64,000 nucleotides of DNA from positions 2,048,001-2,112,000 of the forward strand of contig NC_044596.1 in assembly GCF_901933205.1 (NCBI RefSeq), in the 5' to 3' direction. The notes beneath the pieces were generated by a model, which saw nothing but the letters and a program-made list of their open reading frames with translations, did not search any database and was not told the origin of the DNA. Position numbers and translations under genes: made by a program. The stretch's first letter is position 1; every line of letters starts with the position of its first letter. The DNA is from Camarhynchus parvulus. Lineage: Eukaryota > Chordata > Aves > Passeriformes > Thraupidae. Positions 1 through 11,368 of this stretch are shown in pieces.

Positions 1-310
1 TCTTCCTCCCCGCCTTCTCCCGAGCAGGATTTGGGGGATGCAGAGGGAGAAAACAGCTTGTTGTTATTTTTAGGTGGGGTCTGGGTTGGTTTTGGGGGCG
101 ACTTAGCACAGGTTAATCCCTGGGTAAGATTAGAAGAGGAGCTGTAGTGGATCAGAGCAGACCTGTAAATATCTCTGGAGGCCAGGTTTTTATCTCAAAC
201 AGTGGCCAAAATTGGCAGCCTGGAGAGGAGGATAAGAATAGAGCAGGAATATACGATACTTCCCCTGAATATCCTCGCAGGACTTATCTGTGTTCAGGGA
301 TCTGCTGGGA
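1..310. other. left edge, no feature recognised
   Basis: This is unique-looking sequence with no recognisable exon, repeat family or RNA gene. Confidence 0.4.
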
Positions 311-493
311 GCTCACGTTCCAGCCCAGGCTAAAGGCACCAAGAGAAAGCCAAATTGTTGGATTTATTCCCAAGAAACTGCATAAATCCACAGGAGTTCA
401 ACTGCCCCTGCCCCAGCCCGAAAATGGATTTCAAAAAATAACATCGAGGGGTGCGCAGTGATTGTGGGGCAGGGCAGCATGGAAAGGAGACCT

Positions 494-590
494 GGGGGTG
501 GGATGGGGTGGGATGGGATCCATGAGATGGGATGGGATGGGATGGGATGGGATGGGATGGGATGGGATCCATGGGATGGGATGGGTGTGC
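494..590. repeat. (GGGAT)n microsatellite
   Basis: Tandem GGGAT units with a few GGGATCCAT variants. This simple array lies inside duplication copy 1. The longer version is in copy 2, so the array has changed length since the duplication. Confidence 0.95.
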
Positions 591-727
591 TGGGTCTCAT
601 TCCTGGCAGGCTGATGGGATTGAGCAGGAATCCAGGGATGAGCATTGGGTGTGTTATAGGAATGTGTCCCTCACCTGTGGAGCAGGGGATGTGTCCTGGG
701 GGCTCTGAAAAAGTAACCACAGAGTCA

Positions 728-919
728 GGGAATTGTTTGGGGAGGAAGGGACTTTAAATTCCATCCCATTCCAGCTCCTGCCATGGCAGGGACACCTTCC
801 ACACCTTCCCAGGCTGCTCCAAGCCCTGTCCAGCCTGGCCTTGGGCACTGCCAGGGATCCAGGGGCAGCCACAGCTGCTCTGGGCACCTGTGCCAGGGCC
901 TGCCCACCCTCCCAGGGAC
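728..919 (-). mobile_element. CR1 LINE 3'-end fragment
   Basis: Read on the - strand this is the typical avian CR1 tail, with CCATGGCAGG, AGGCTGGACAGGGCTTGG and GGCAGTGCCCAAGGCCAGGC-type segments. It is 5'-truncated and non-coding. Confidence 0.85.
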
Positions 920-1032
920 AGCGGGGTGCTCAGCAGGGTGGGACCCCACAGATCTCCAGTGCCCGTGTCCCTCTCCCCGCTGTGGGGACACGTGTGGGGC
1001 TCAGCAGTGGGAATGGGACCAGAGATGATGGA

Positions 1033-1125
1033 GCCATGGAATGGTTGGGTTGGAAGGGCAGGGACAGCTTCCTCCAGACCAGGCTGCTCCAGACTCTGCC
1101 CAGCCTGGCCTGGAACACTCCAGAG
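1033..1125 (-). mobile_element. diverged CR1 LINE fragment
   Basis: The sequence begins TGGAATGGTTGGGTTGGAAG and continues with the CAGGCTGCTCCAGACTCTGCCC-like body, matching the reverse-complement CR1 tail. It is more diverged than the copies at 728 and 2334. Confidence 0.6.
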
Positions 1126-1832
1126 GTGCTGGGTGACACCAGGCTCCCCTGCTGGTGCATTCCTCTGCCCACTTTGGCACAAGGATTGAGCCCCTGTGAC
1201 CACCCACCCCTGTGCAAGGAGCCAAACCAGAGCAGCCTTTGGCTCAGGGGGATTTGGGAGCAGTTCCCTGCCCCAGCCTCAGGTCCTTCCTTCTCTTTTC
1301 CCCCTGGAACACTCACAGTCCAGCGCTGCGTGGAGGCTGCACCATGATCCCAGCTTGCTTGCAAAGTATTAATTTTTATTGTTGCAACAACTGCTCTGTT
1401 TCTTGGGAGATGCCTGAGAGAGCTGAGGAAATAGAAAGGCCTGTCAGGCAGGCGGGCAGGAGGTGAAGATGTCAGGAGAGTAATTGCTCTACCCAGAAGG
1501 AGCCTGTTTCTGGCTTCCCCAGCTCTGCCAGGAAAAATCCTCGCTGCTTATTTGATGACAATAAAGAAAACCAGAAAATAAATAGCAACCCCATGGCTTG
1601 CCCGTGCTGAGGAGGAACAGGGAGAGCAGAGGCAGATGCAAAATAGGATGCAGAGGAGCTTATAAATAGGAGCCTCCCAGCTCCCAGTCTGTTACTTCCT
1701 TATCCCCACCCGGGCAACTGAGCCCAAGGTTTTACCCATGGAAAAGGTAAATGGGGGTTCAGAAAGGATCTGTGAGCTCCTGGGAAGAGGGTGACAATTC
1801 CTCCTGTGTGGGACAGGCAGGGGCAGGGACTT
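1126..1832. other. spacer between the two duplicated copies
   Basis: Unique sequence of about 700 bp separates the duplicated copies. It has an A/T-richer centre (about 1350-1400 and 1540-1590). I recognise no exon or repeat family. Confidence 0.4.
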
Positions 1833-2521
1833 GCTCACGTTCCAGCCCAGGCTAAAGGCACCAAGAGAAAGCCAAATTGTTGGATTTATTCCCAAGGAAC
1901 TGCGTAAATCCACAGGAGTGCAACTGCCCCTGCCCAAGCCCTGAAATGGATTTTAAAAAATAATGTCAAGGGGTGTGCAGTGATTGTGGGGCAGGGCAGC
2001 ATGGAAAGGAGACCTGGGGGTGTGATGGGATGGGATCCATGGGATGGGATGGGATGGGATGGGATGGGATGGGATGGGATGGGATCCATGGGATGGGGTG
2101 GGGTGGGGTGGGATGGGATGGGATGGGATGGGATGGGATGGGATCGATGGGATGGGATGGGATCCATGGGATGGGATGGGATGGGATGGCCGTGCTGGCT
2201 CTCATTCCTGTCAGGCTGACGGGATTGAGCAGGAATCCAGGGATGAGCATTGGGTGTGTTATAGGAATGTGTCCCTCACCTGTGGAGCAGGGGATGTGTC
2301 CTGGTGGATGTGAAAAAGTAACCACAGAGTCAGGGAATTGTTTGGGGAGGAAGAGACTTTAAATTCCATCCCATTCCAGCTCCTGTCATGGCAGGGACAC
2401 CTTCCACCATCCCAGGCTGCTCCAAGCCCTGTCCAGCCTGGCCTTGGACACTGCCAGGGATCCAGGGGCAGCCACAGCTGCTCTGGGCACCTGTGCCAGG
2501 GCCTGCCCACCCTCCCAGGGA
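1833..2521 (+). repeat. copy 2 of a local segmental duplication
   Basis: This matches 311-919 from the GCTCACGTTCCAGCCC head to the CTCCCAGGGA position inside the CR1 tail. The main difference is a longer GGGAT array. The CR1 sequence continues past the shared end, so this copy looks like the donor or the less truncated version. Confidence 0.85.
2026..2192. repeat. (GGGAT)n microsatellite, longer allele
   Basis: Pentanucleotide GGGAT array with GGGATCCAT and GGGGT variants. It opens spurious reading frames of the GWDGM type on one strand and of the HPIPS type on the other. Confidence 0.95.
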
Positions 2522-2725
2522 GGAATCCCTTCCCAATATCCCATCCATCCCTGCCCTCTGGCAGTGGGCAGCCATTCCCCCCTTCTCCAAAGTCCCTCTC
2601 CTGCTCTCCTGGATGCCCTTTAGGCCCTGCAAGGGGCTCTAAGATCTCCCTGGAGCCTTCTCCTCTCCAGGTGAGCACCCGCAGCTCCCCCAGCCTGGCT
2701 CCAGAGCAGAGGGGCTCCAAATCCT
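2334..2725 (-). mobile_element. CR1 LINE 3' region
   Basis: About 390 bp of CR1 in reverse orientation: the 3' tail (GGACACCTTCCACCATCCCA), the GGAATCCCTTCCCAATATCC block, and the CCTCTCCTGCTCTCCTGG and CCTTCTCCTCTCCAGG blocks. It is non-coding and 5'-truncated. Confidence 0.9.
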
Positions 2726-4560
2726 CCTGATGCTGGAGCCAGGGCTGGGGCAGCTCTGCAGGTGGGGTCTCACCTGAGCAGGGAACCCCCCCTGCCCCCC
2801 TGCCCAGCCTGGGGGATCACCTGGGGGTTCTGGGTCCAGCACACGTGGCTGGGGAATGTTGAGCTGCTCCAACACCCCCAAATCCTCCTGCTCAGGGCTG
2901 CTGTGCCAGAGCAGAGCAGAGCAGAGTGGGACCTAGCCAAACATTGTGCTGGCACAGCTGGCACAGCTGGCAGCCCCTCAGCAGCATTTCAGGCTATTTG
3001 AGGAGGTGCTCACAGCAAGAGGGCAGGACTGGGTGAACTCCCCACGAGGGGAAATTTGGGGGGGATGGCTCTGGGAGCAGCACAGCAAACCTGGGGTATT
3101 TGGAGCTGGGCTGTGCCAGGCTGTGCCAGGCTGTGCCAAACCTCCTGCCTTGCTCAGGGCAGCACTCTGTGGAGGCTGGTGGCAGATCTGCACCCAAAAT
3201 AGGCTGGAGGAGAGGGTAGCACAACACTGAGGGTGAGAGCAGAACAGAGCTGGCACCCAGAAGCCAAGACAGGAGGGATGTTTGCTCATGGTGCCTTTGT
3301 CTGGGGGACAAAAAAATACAAATCTGGGCTGTTGTTATTTATTTTTAGTGGTGCTAATTTTTTTCCTAGGCTGGGAAGCTGCTTTCCAAGGCAGCTCCCT
3401 GGAGGCTGTGGGCAGCAGGTCTCGAGCTCACACACAAAATGGCTTTGAACAGGGAGGAGGAGATGGGAGTTAAAAGCCAAGTCGTGCCCCTGGTAAATCA
3501 ATCGACCTGATGGGGGATGTTTCTAGCAGGACACAAACCCTGCCAAGAGCTTTTAGCTGCTTGCAGGAGTGACTGAACCAGGGGTATTTTTCAGCAGCTG
3601 CTGGTCCCCAAATTGCTGCAGGGGGATGCTCTTGAGTTCCCAAACTGCTTTGTTTTCAGAGGTGGGGAGCTCTCCTGCCAGCTCAGGGAGGAAAACTCCT
3701 CTAATCCCTGGGGGTTTTATGGGATGTGAGGTTTGAAAGGCCTCCATGCCTGGGCATTGCTCACGCAGTGCTGCTCTACGGAGAAGGAAACCTTTATTTT
3801 GTTGGAAAGGAGGAGCTTTTGGAGCTGTGTTGGGTCTGTAGGGAAGGCAGCTGGGTCACACTCATGAGCAGGAGCTGGGGGTGAGGTTTAAAGCAAAATG
3901 CCGTGGTTTATCAGGTGGATCAGGAGCTGTCTCCCTGCCTGACAGCCCCGTGCCTGGAAACTGGGCCCTGGCACATGGGGAGAGGCGGGGGGGTGACTCA
4001 GAGCTCCAATCAATGATAATTAATTCAATGATAACAAAAGAGAGGGAGAGAGGGAGAAGGAAAAAACACTGAGAGATTAATGCACCAGGCTTGGCTTTGG
4101 GACATCTGGTTTGGGGTTGGCTTGGGAAGTTTTGGGCAAGAGCAGCTTTCTGGGAGGAGAGGGTTGTGGTGAGGGTGATGCTTTCCCCCCTGCTTTTCAT
4201 TTATACCCTCAAAATCACCCTGATTCCATGCATGCTTCCTCATGGAGAATCATTTCCCAAGTCTCCATCTCTGCCACCATCCTGAGGCTTTTTAAAACCA
4301 TTTTCCCCTGACTTACAGCAGCATTTTATCCCTCTGAAAAAGGCACTTTGTGTTTACTCTGGGGTCCCCTGGAAGCTCAGTGTCCCTCTCCCTCTCTTAT
4401 TTCTCCCCCTACACACCTCATGGAAACAAATCTCTAATTCTGTGTTTAATGTTTATGTCTTCAATTGCAGATTCCTGCCAGGACACCCTCGCTTCCAGTT
4501 ACCCCCAGGGTGAGGTGGTCACCTTCTCCTGAGCCCCAGCTGGCTGCAGGCACTGCCCTG
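2726..4560. other. gene-free stretch
   Basis: Mostly unique sequence. It holds a short tandem GCTGTGCCAG motif (3112-3137) and a 124-bp element (3779-3902) that recurs at 6031-6142. I see no exon with flanking splice signals. Confidence 0.4.
3779..3902. repeat. dispersed repeat, copy 1
   Basis: About 120 bp including AAAGGAGGAG, ACTCATGAGCAGG and GGTGAGGTTTAAAGCAAAAT recurs at 6031-6142 in the same orientation with scattered differences. The family is not recognised. Confidence 0.7.
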
Positions 4561-5172
4561 GCCAGGGATGCCTTCCCCAAGGGATGCCCTCCCCAGGGTG
4601 GAAGGAGGCTCTCCCTGGGGCCAGGGGATGCTCTTCCTAAGGCTGAAGGATGTATTCCCCCAGGGATGCCCTCCCCAATGTCCAGGGATGCTCTCCCAGG
4701 GCCAAGGGATGCTCTTCCTAAGGGAGATGCTTTCCCCAGGGCTGGGACATGCATTCCTCCAGGGATGCTCTCCCCGGGGCCAGGGGATGCTCTCCCCAAG
4801 GCTGAAGGATGTATTCCCCCAGGGATGCTCTCCCCAAAGTCCAGAGGTGCTCTCCCCAGGGCTGGGACATGCATTCCTCCAGGGATATCCTCCCCAAAGG
4901 CCAGGGATGCCCTCCCAGAGGCCAAGGGATGCTCTCCCTCAGGCTGGGACATGTGTTCCCCCAGGGATGCTGTCCCTGGGACCAGGGGATGCTCTCCCCA
5001 AAGCTGAAGGATGTATTCCCCCAGGGATGCTCTCCCCAAAGCCCAGGGATGCTGTTCCCAAGGGAGATGCTCTCCCCAGGGCTGAGGGATGTCCTCCCCA
5101 AGGCCAGGGATGTCTCCCTCAGGCTGGGACATGCATTCCCCCAGGGCTGCCCTTCCCAAGGAGCTTTCTCTC
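4561..5172. repeat. GC-rich minisatellite (GGGATGCTCTCCCCA type)
   Basis: Degenerate tandem units of about 20-30 bp built around CAGGGATGCTCTCCCCAAGG and GGACATGCATTCC. Reading frames stay open for about 300 codons on both strands only because the unit lacks stop codons, and the peptides are repetitive. I do not call a gene. Confidence 0.9.
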
Positions 5173-5459
5173 CCCAAAGCTCCATCCCTGGGGGGTGTTG
5201 GCAGCTGGGTCCCCCCCAGAGGTGCCACAGAGCAGCAGGGCCGGGGGGAGGTTGGGGACAGCCCCATTCCCCTTCCTGGTGCCAGCCCTGCCACGGCCAT
5301 GCTGCCCCTGCACCCCCTGGGCTGCCCCCTCCCCTGCCCACGCTTCTGGCTGCACCTCACCCTGCACATCTGGAGATCCAGCTGCTCACCAGGACATCTC
5401 TGCGCCGTGCCCTGACCCCTCCAGCGTCACACGGACACTGGGACCTCCTCCAGGCACCA

Positions 5460-5755
5460 CAGGGTGACAAAGGCTCCACTGAGGGTGCCACTATGGGGTG
5501 CCACAAGATCTGCTCTGGGTGCCAGCCCAGGGTGACAAAAGCTCCACCCCAGGGTGCCAAAGGCTCTGCTCTGGGTGCCACAGAGTGCCAAGGGCTCCAC
5601 TGGAGGGTGGCACCCCAGGGTGACAAAGGCTCTGCTCTGGGTGCCACTCCAAGATGCCAAAGGCTCTGCTCTGTGTGCCACCCCAGAGTGCCAAAGTTCC
5701 ACTGCAGGTGCCACTCTGGGGTGCCAAAGGCTCCGCTCTGGGTGCCACCATCGCC
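5460..5755. repeat. minisatellite (GGGTGCCACCCCAGGGTG type)
   Basis: Tandem units of roughly 40 bp or shorter, containing GACAAAGGCTC or GCCAAAGGCTC, CTGGGTGCCAC and CAGGGTG. It is separate from the array at 4561-5172 and differs in unit. Confidence 0.85.
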
Positions 5756-6449
5756 CCCTCCCACGGGTGCTGGTCCCAGGGGCACGGGGGGGCCCAGAGG
5801 AGGGGTTGGGCTGCAGGGATGGGGATGGAAGCAATAGGAGAGCGAGGTGTGGGGATCCCTGGAGGGGTCAGGGTCCTTCCAACGCTGTTCCATATCTCTG
5901 TGACCAAGGCAATACTACTCCTGTCCGTCTGTCCTGTGCGCATGCCTGTCCAACGTGTAGAGTTCCAATAAAGTCATCCATGAGCTGAGTCAGCTCCCCT
6001 ACCCCTCCTGCCTCCTTGCCTCTGGCTCTCCGTGGAGAATGAGACCTTGCTTTTGTGGGAAAGGAGGAGATTTTGGAGCTGGGTTGGATCTGCAGGGTCA
6101 AACTCATGAGCAGGGGCTGGGGTGAGGTTTAAAGCAAAATTCCACGTCCCTCTGCGTGCCCACAGAGTCCTGTGCCAGCCCTGGGTGTTCCTGGAATGAG
6201 GATTTTGGCCATGGAATTGCCTGGATGACGCCTGGATCACCTCGAGGGAGGGGACAGCCTGGCACTGGCACTGAGCAGGACCTGCCACCAACAGCCAGAG
6301 CCTGGGGCTGGCCCTGGGCACGCCGGTGCTGCAGTGGGAAGGAGGCAAAGGAGCCCTTGGGGAGCTCCAGTGCAGCTGCACAGAGCTGCACAGACACTGG
6401 AGACCCTCAGCTTCCCCAGCACCGCCTGGCCCTGCCTGGGATTCTTCCT
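5756..6449. other. gene-free stretch
   Basis: This contains an isolated AATAAA (about 5968, in TTCCAATAAAGTC) and dispersed repeat copy 2 (6031-6142). Nothing else is recognised. Confidence 0.4.
6031..6142. repeat. dispersed repeat, copy 2
   Basis: Same element as 3779-3902, sharing AAAGGAGGAG, ACTCATGAGCAGG and GGTGAGGTTTAAAGCAAAAT. Confidence 0.7.
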
Positions 6450-6996
6450 CCCAGCTCTGCTCTCGTGAGATCCCATCTGGAATGCTGCAGCCAGCTCTGG
6501 TGCTCCCATCATTAAAAGGAGGTGGAACTGTTGGAGCAGGTCCAGGAGAGGCCATGAGGTTGATAAAGGGACTGGAGCACCTCCCCTGAGGACGCAGGGT
6601 GGGATTGTTGCGGCTGTTCAGCCTGGAGAAGAGGAGGTTGTGTGGAGACCTCACAGCCCCTTCCAGAACCTGAAGAGTCTACAGGGAAGATAGAGGAGCA
6701 CTGTTCATCAGGAACTGGAGTGGGAAGACAAGGGGGAATGACTTAAAGCCAAAAATGGGAAATTTAAATTTGATTTTGGGAAGAAATTCTTCCCTGTGAG
6801 GGTGGGCAGGCCCTGGCACAGGGTGCCCAGGGCAGCTGTGGCTGCCCCTGGATCCCTGAGAGTGTCCAAGGCCAGGCTGGACAGGGCTTGGAACAACTTG
6901 GGACAGTGGAAGGTGTCCCTGCCATGGCAGGGGTGGCACTAGATGAGCTTTGAGGTCCCTTCCCGCCCAAACCAGTCTGGGATTCCATGTTGTGGC
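6450..6996 (+). mobile_element. CR1 LINE 3' region, sense orientation
   Basis: About 550 bp of sense-oriented CR1. Reading left to right, I see CTCGTGAGATCCCATCTGGA, a GGAGCAGGTCCAGGAGAGG block, GTTCAGCCTGGAGAAGAGGA, GAAATTCTTCCCTGTGAGGG, GGCCAGGCTGGACAGGGC and the terminal CCATGGCAGG and GAGGTCCCTTCC motifs. It includes the distal end of the reverse-transcriptase ORF and the 3' UTR. The reading frame is broken. Confidence 0.9.
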
Positions 6997-7750
6997 TGAG
7001 CTCTTTGTTTTCTCACACAGCTTGGAGAGGAGCCCACACTGGAAAGCCCAGGGCAGAATCATCCCCATGACCTCCCTGTGACCTCCCTGTGACCTCCCTG
7101 GCTGGGGAGGGCCCTGCAGAGCTGCCCCCAGCTCTGTCCAGCAGGGAGGCCACACCAGCACTGCTGGGGCCACCCTTGGCTCTCAGAGGGGGCACCAGGA
7201 TGGTCCTGCTGAGCTGCATGGGCCACCCTGCCCTCATCCCTGGCTCCAGGGTTCATCTCTCACACCCTTTGGGGGCTGTACCCTCCCAGAGCCCTTGGAG
7301 GACTGCAGGGACCTGGCACAACCCTGAGTGCTCCAAATCACCGCTGCCATCAGCTGAGGGGTGCAGCTGAGACCTCCTCTGGAGATCTCGGGGCTCCACC
7401 TTTGACAACAACACGAGGTCCTTTATTTGGGAGTGGTGGTGTGGGAAGAGGCTGGGATGGGTAAAACCAGCGAGGGAACTGAAGAGCAGCACTGAGATTG
7501 GAAAGAAAACATTCCCAAATGTGAGTGATGGGTGGCAGGGGGCCAAAGAGCAATTACAGAGAGAGGAGAGAGCCTTTGCACAGGAGGCTTCGCTTCCTGC
7601 TGGGCTGCAGAGCCCTGGGGAGAGCCCCGTGGTGCTGCCAGCTGTGCCAGGGATGGATCACAGGGACCCTACTGGGTGCCAGGGCTGGCTGAGACAGGGT
7701 GCTGGTCAGGGTGACGTGCCCTGCATGCCTCGGGTCCTGCCAGGGGTGTT
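6997..7750. other. gene-free stretch
   Basis: Unique sequence between a CR1 and an LTR. A segment near 7708-7745 (GGTCAGGGTG through GGGTCCTGCCAGG) resembles the sequence just right of the LTR (8347-8392). The LTR therefore seems to have inserted into a small local repeat. Confidence 0.4.
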
Positions 7751-7756
7751 GGTCAG

Positions 7757-8346
7757 TGTAGGAGCATCGGGGGTAGGATGGTGGGGGCGGACGGAGATGA
7801 GAGATCTCTGCAGCCAGGGCTTGGAACTTGGGGTTCATTGCAAAGGGCCTGGGTGCAGGGCCCTGCTGGGAGCTGCCAGCCACAGCTGGAGCAGGCCTGA
7901 GAGAAGAGAGGGGGAGAGAGGATGAGAGGGTAAGAGAATAAAAGGGGTAAGAAAGTGAGGTTCCCCTTACAAGACCATAAATATTCTAATTCTCACTAAC
8001 CAATCTAGTATGAGATACAAATCCTATAGCATTTCCATACAGCCTATAAGAATCATTACATTACCACACTGTGTTACATTTTAAACCCTAAAAACTCCTC
8101 TTTGGGCCCCTTCTGCCAAGCTGGCAGGGTCTGCTCTGACCCTTGGAGCTGTCTGCAAGCAGAGGGTGATGTTCCATCAAAAGGGGATCACCTTCAGCCA
8201 GCCACACCATTGTTTTCCAGTTGTTCAGTAACTGAGGGATCTCAAAGCTTGCTTTCATTTCAATCTCCCTTATAATTTCCATATTCTCAAAATCTTTTGC
8301 CAGACAATCATATTTATAAGGCTTTCCTGTTTCATCTTCCCCAACA
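7757..8346 (-). mobile_element. solo LTR, family A (class II / ERVK-like)
   Basis: On the - strand the element runs from TGTTGGGGAAG to CTCCTACA, so it has TG...CA ends. It is flanked by the exact 6-bp direct repeat GGTCAG at 7751-7756 and 8347-8352, the duplication size usual for class II (ERVK-like) and alpharetroviral integrations. A second copy lies on the + strand at 28920-29532. The AATAAA-like signal near the end is mutated (CAATGAACC). No internal viral genes are present, so this is a recombined solo LTR. Confidence 0.9.
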
Positions 8347-8352
8347 GGTCAG

Positions 8353-9131
8353 GGTGTGCTGAGCCCTACATGCCCCAGGTCCTGTCAGGGACAGGGAGCA
8401 CTTGGAACATCTCAGCAGAGCTCAGCACCTGCCCAGGGTGCCCCCAGGTGACCTCGAGGGGATAGGACCAGCCCAGCCCTTTGGGAGGGGAGTGGGGACA
8501 GGGCAGTGATGCTGTGGGTGACTGGGACAGAGGTGGCTGGAGATGATCCCCAGCAGGATGAGGTCCCTGCTCCAGCCTGGACAAAGCCTCTTTCTGTCAC
8601 CATTCCAATTGCCACTTGCTCCTCTCTGATCCCTGGGCAAAAAATTACGCAGGAGGAACAAACTCAGGGCTGGAATGTGTGTGCATAGACCCCCATGGGC
8701 CCCTTTCCTTCCTCCTTCTGCTTTGGGAGACAACAAAACCCCTCCACACCTGACCCTGGGGCTGCAGAGTGGGGATGGTGCCCCCAGCCAAAATCTGGGG
8801 GCAGGTGATGATGAATGGCCAAACCTCTCTGAAGCTGCACAAAGTGAGGGGATCCATGAGCCAGGTAAGGTCCTTCAGCCCAGGGCCCCAAGGGGCTGGG
8901 GGAATGCAGGAGGGGATGAAGCCCATCCCAAACCCCAATGGGTGCAGGGCTTGCTGAGCTCCACGGGCTGGGCTGGGGCTGCTGGGCAAGGCCACGGGCA
9001 ACCCAACTTCCCAACAGACCATGGAGACACAGGAATGGCAGCTGGGGGAGGCTGAACCTCAGGTGGGCCAAAACCCTCTTGGGGGAGAAGGGGATCAGGT
9101 GTGGAAGAGTGACTTGGTTTGGAAGGCCAGG
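8353..9131. other. gene-free stretch between two LTRs
   Basis: Unique GC-rich sequence. I see no exon or recognised repeat. Confidence 0.4.
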
Positions 9132-9755
9132 TGTCTGCTAAGGAAGGCAGGAGCCTCCCCTGAAACGGAAAATGTAAACCCCTCCCTCTGAATTGCTATA
9201 AATTTGAAAGTAAGGGGCTCTCAGGCAAAACGATATGGGAAAATGAATAACAGTTCTTTAATAGGGAAGAAAATAAAAGGATAAAATAAACAATGCAGTA
9301 AACCAAAACAACACTGACAGAGTCAGAACACAAGCTGACACCCTGTGGGTCAGGGTGTGCTGGCAGCAGCCCCATTGGAATTGTGGCTCAGCCCTCCTGC
9401 AGTGTCAGGGGTGGTTCTGCTGGAGCAGGGATCCTGGAGAAAGGTGCAGTCTCTGCCTCTGGAGATCCAGGGGAAGAGGCAGCTGCTGTTCCTCTGGGCA
9501 ATCCAGTGCAGGAGCCGTGCTGGTGTTCCAGAATCTCCAGATTATATCCGGGTAGGAATGCTTGGCTCCTCCCTCTGGGCTCACATCTCCCAGTGGGATG
9601 CTGTAGCTCTTATCAGTCATGCAGTGACATTCAATGGCTGTTATCAGCAGATGACTCCTCAGAGGGAGGAGTGGGTATGGAAGAGATAAGGAAAACTGCC
9701 CACTGAACAGAAGACAAAACTAGAATCCATCTTCCCTTGCAAGCTGGGACAAGAA
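9132..9755 (-). mobile_element. LTR, family D (passerine ERV type)
   Basis: The + strand starts TGTCTGCTAAGGAAGG, so the - strand ends CCTTAGCAGACA. The - strand has TTTATTTTATCC and TTAAAGAACTG shortly before GCCTGAGAGCCCCTTACTTT, an arrangement I associate with songbird retroviral LTRs. The far end lies in CTTGTCCCAGCTTGC, but I could not fix it, and I found no clear target-site duplication. No retroviral gene is attached. Confidence 0.6.
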
Positions 9756-11368
9756 CAACAGCTCCTGGAGGGAGCAGAAATCCCAAAGGGGAGCAGGAAG
9801 GTCGGTTTATCAGAGGATTCCAAACCTTTTCTGGACCCAGGCATCCTCCCCTTCGCTGGGCAGTGCTCCTGGCACTGAGGATCCTCACTGGTGGGCAGTC
9901 CCAGGCATGCCCAGCCCAGGCTGGCAGGGTTTGGGGTTCTGTCAGTGCCACTGCTTGTTTGGAGCTGCAAGACTTGGATTGCAGCGCTTTTGGCACGACT
10001 CTGCTGCTGGCCCGGGTCCCTTGGCTCTCCATGCCTCTGGGTGTGAACCCAGCCAAGTGGGAGAAGGGAGACAAGGGATGAGGACAGGGCCTGGCACGCC
10101 CTGACACCAGTCCCTTTCTCTTCCCAAATACAAACCACCATTTCCCCCATCATCCCTGAGCATTTTTATTTCCTTTGCTTTATTTTTGAAGCCAAGGAGA
10201 CGCATGGAGCACCCGGGGACACAGGGCTGGGAGGGAGCAGGGCAGAAAGGCCCCGTGGGGGGGACAGTGACAGCATCCCTGGCTCGGGCATGGCATTAGC
10301 CAGCAGGTGCACTTAAAGGAATTTTAATCAACAAAAGATGGGGCTGTCAGTGAAAACAAGCGCGAGGCTCTGGGGCACCAGGCCAAGGGATGAGAGCAGG
10401 GTTTTTAATCTAGGAAAGTACCTGCTGGGAGGGAACAGCCTGGATGTGGCTGGGGAAGGAGCTGCATGCAGCCAGGGAAAACCTGAGCTGTGAGAGGCTT
10501 TCCCCCAGAGCCATGCAGTGGAGGTGCTGGGGAAAGGGATGGGTGCTTTGTGTGGGGTTGTTGGGATCCTCCCCAGCTGGCTTGTGCCTCGGTTTCCCCA
10601 CTCCTGAGTGGAGATGTTTGATCAGCCCTTTCAGACGGGGACATTTGATGGGGGGGATAAAGAGGAGCTGTTTTCCGTCTGATGGGATGTGGGATGAGCC
10701 TGGAGCAAAGCCTGGGAGCAGGGCAGAGGAGCTGAGCATCCACCCGTGAGCAGGAAGGGCCAGCTCTGGGCAAGGAGGGGATTCCAGAGCTTCAGGAAGG
10801 GCCAGAGCATGGGGAGCACCCTAAATCCCACCAGGGGCAGGTGAATGCCTGCATCCCTCTCAAACTGCACTCCATGCAGTGAAAGGCTGCCTTGGCCTCA
10901 CACCACGCTCACCTCGGGCATTTTGGGAGGGGGAGGTTCCCTGGAGCAGGTGTGACTCCTCCTTCCCACTGCATACCTGTGAAAGGTGAGGAGTCAATTC
11001 CTGCTCTAATCCCAGCTCTGAGCTGAGGATAGCTGTGCCTGCCACAGCCTGGGGGCTGCAGGGGGCTGAACTGGGAGCACTGGGCAGGTTCTGAACCCCC
11101 CCAGAACAGCTCCCCACCCACCCACGTCTCTGGTGCAGTTCACATCACTGACCATGGCCTTGGAGTGAGGATGGTGAGGGTAAGGGATGGGATTCGAGGT
11201 TCCTGTTCAGTTTGGGATCAGTGGGATCCTATAAAACCTTTTCCCCTGCAGAGCCCCAGCCTCACGTGCTGGATGTATCTTGGCATCAGGTGGGGCCCCC
11301 TGCCCCAGCTCAGGGTGATCAGAGACCCCTGAGTCCAGCCTCTGTCCAGCTTCCTGGAGCCTTTATTC
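9756..11368. other. gene-free stretch
   Basis: Unique sequence. I see no recognisable repeat family, exon or RNA gene. Confidence 0.4.

Larger units (their letters stand above)
311..919 (+). repeat. copy 1 of a local segmental duplication
   Basis: About 610 bp starting GCTCACGTTCCAGCCC recurs with few differences at 1833-2521, in the same orientation and about 1.5 kb away. Each copy has the same order: a unique head of about 180 bp, a GGGAT pentanucleotide array, a unique spacer of about 130 bp, and a reverse-oriented CR1 fragment. This copy stops inside the CR1 sequence, whereas copy 2 continues through it. Confidence 0.85.

Noticed and set aside
4461..5837. Open frames of about 300 codons on both strands
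   Set aside because: They come from two GC-rich minisatellites. The repeat unit simply lacks stop codons.
5968..5973. Isolated AATAAA as the end of an unannotated gene
   Set aside because: No upstream exon can be supported. The preceding sequence is minisatellite and unique DNA without coding character.
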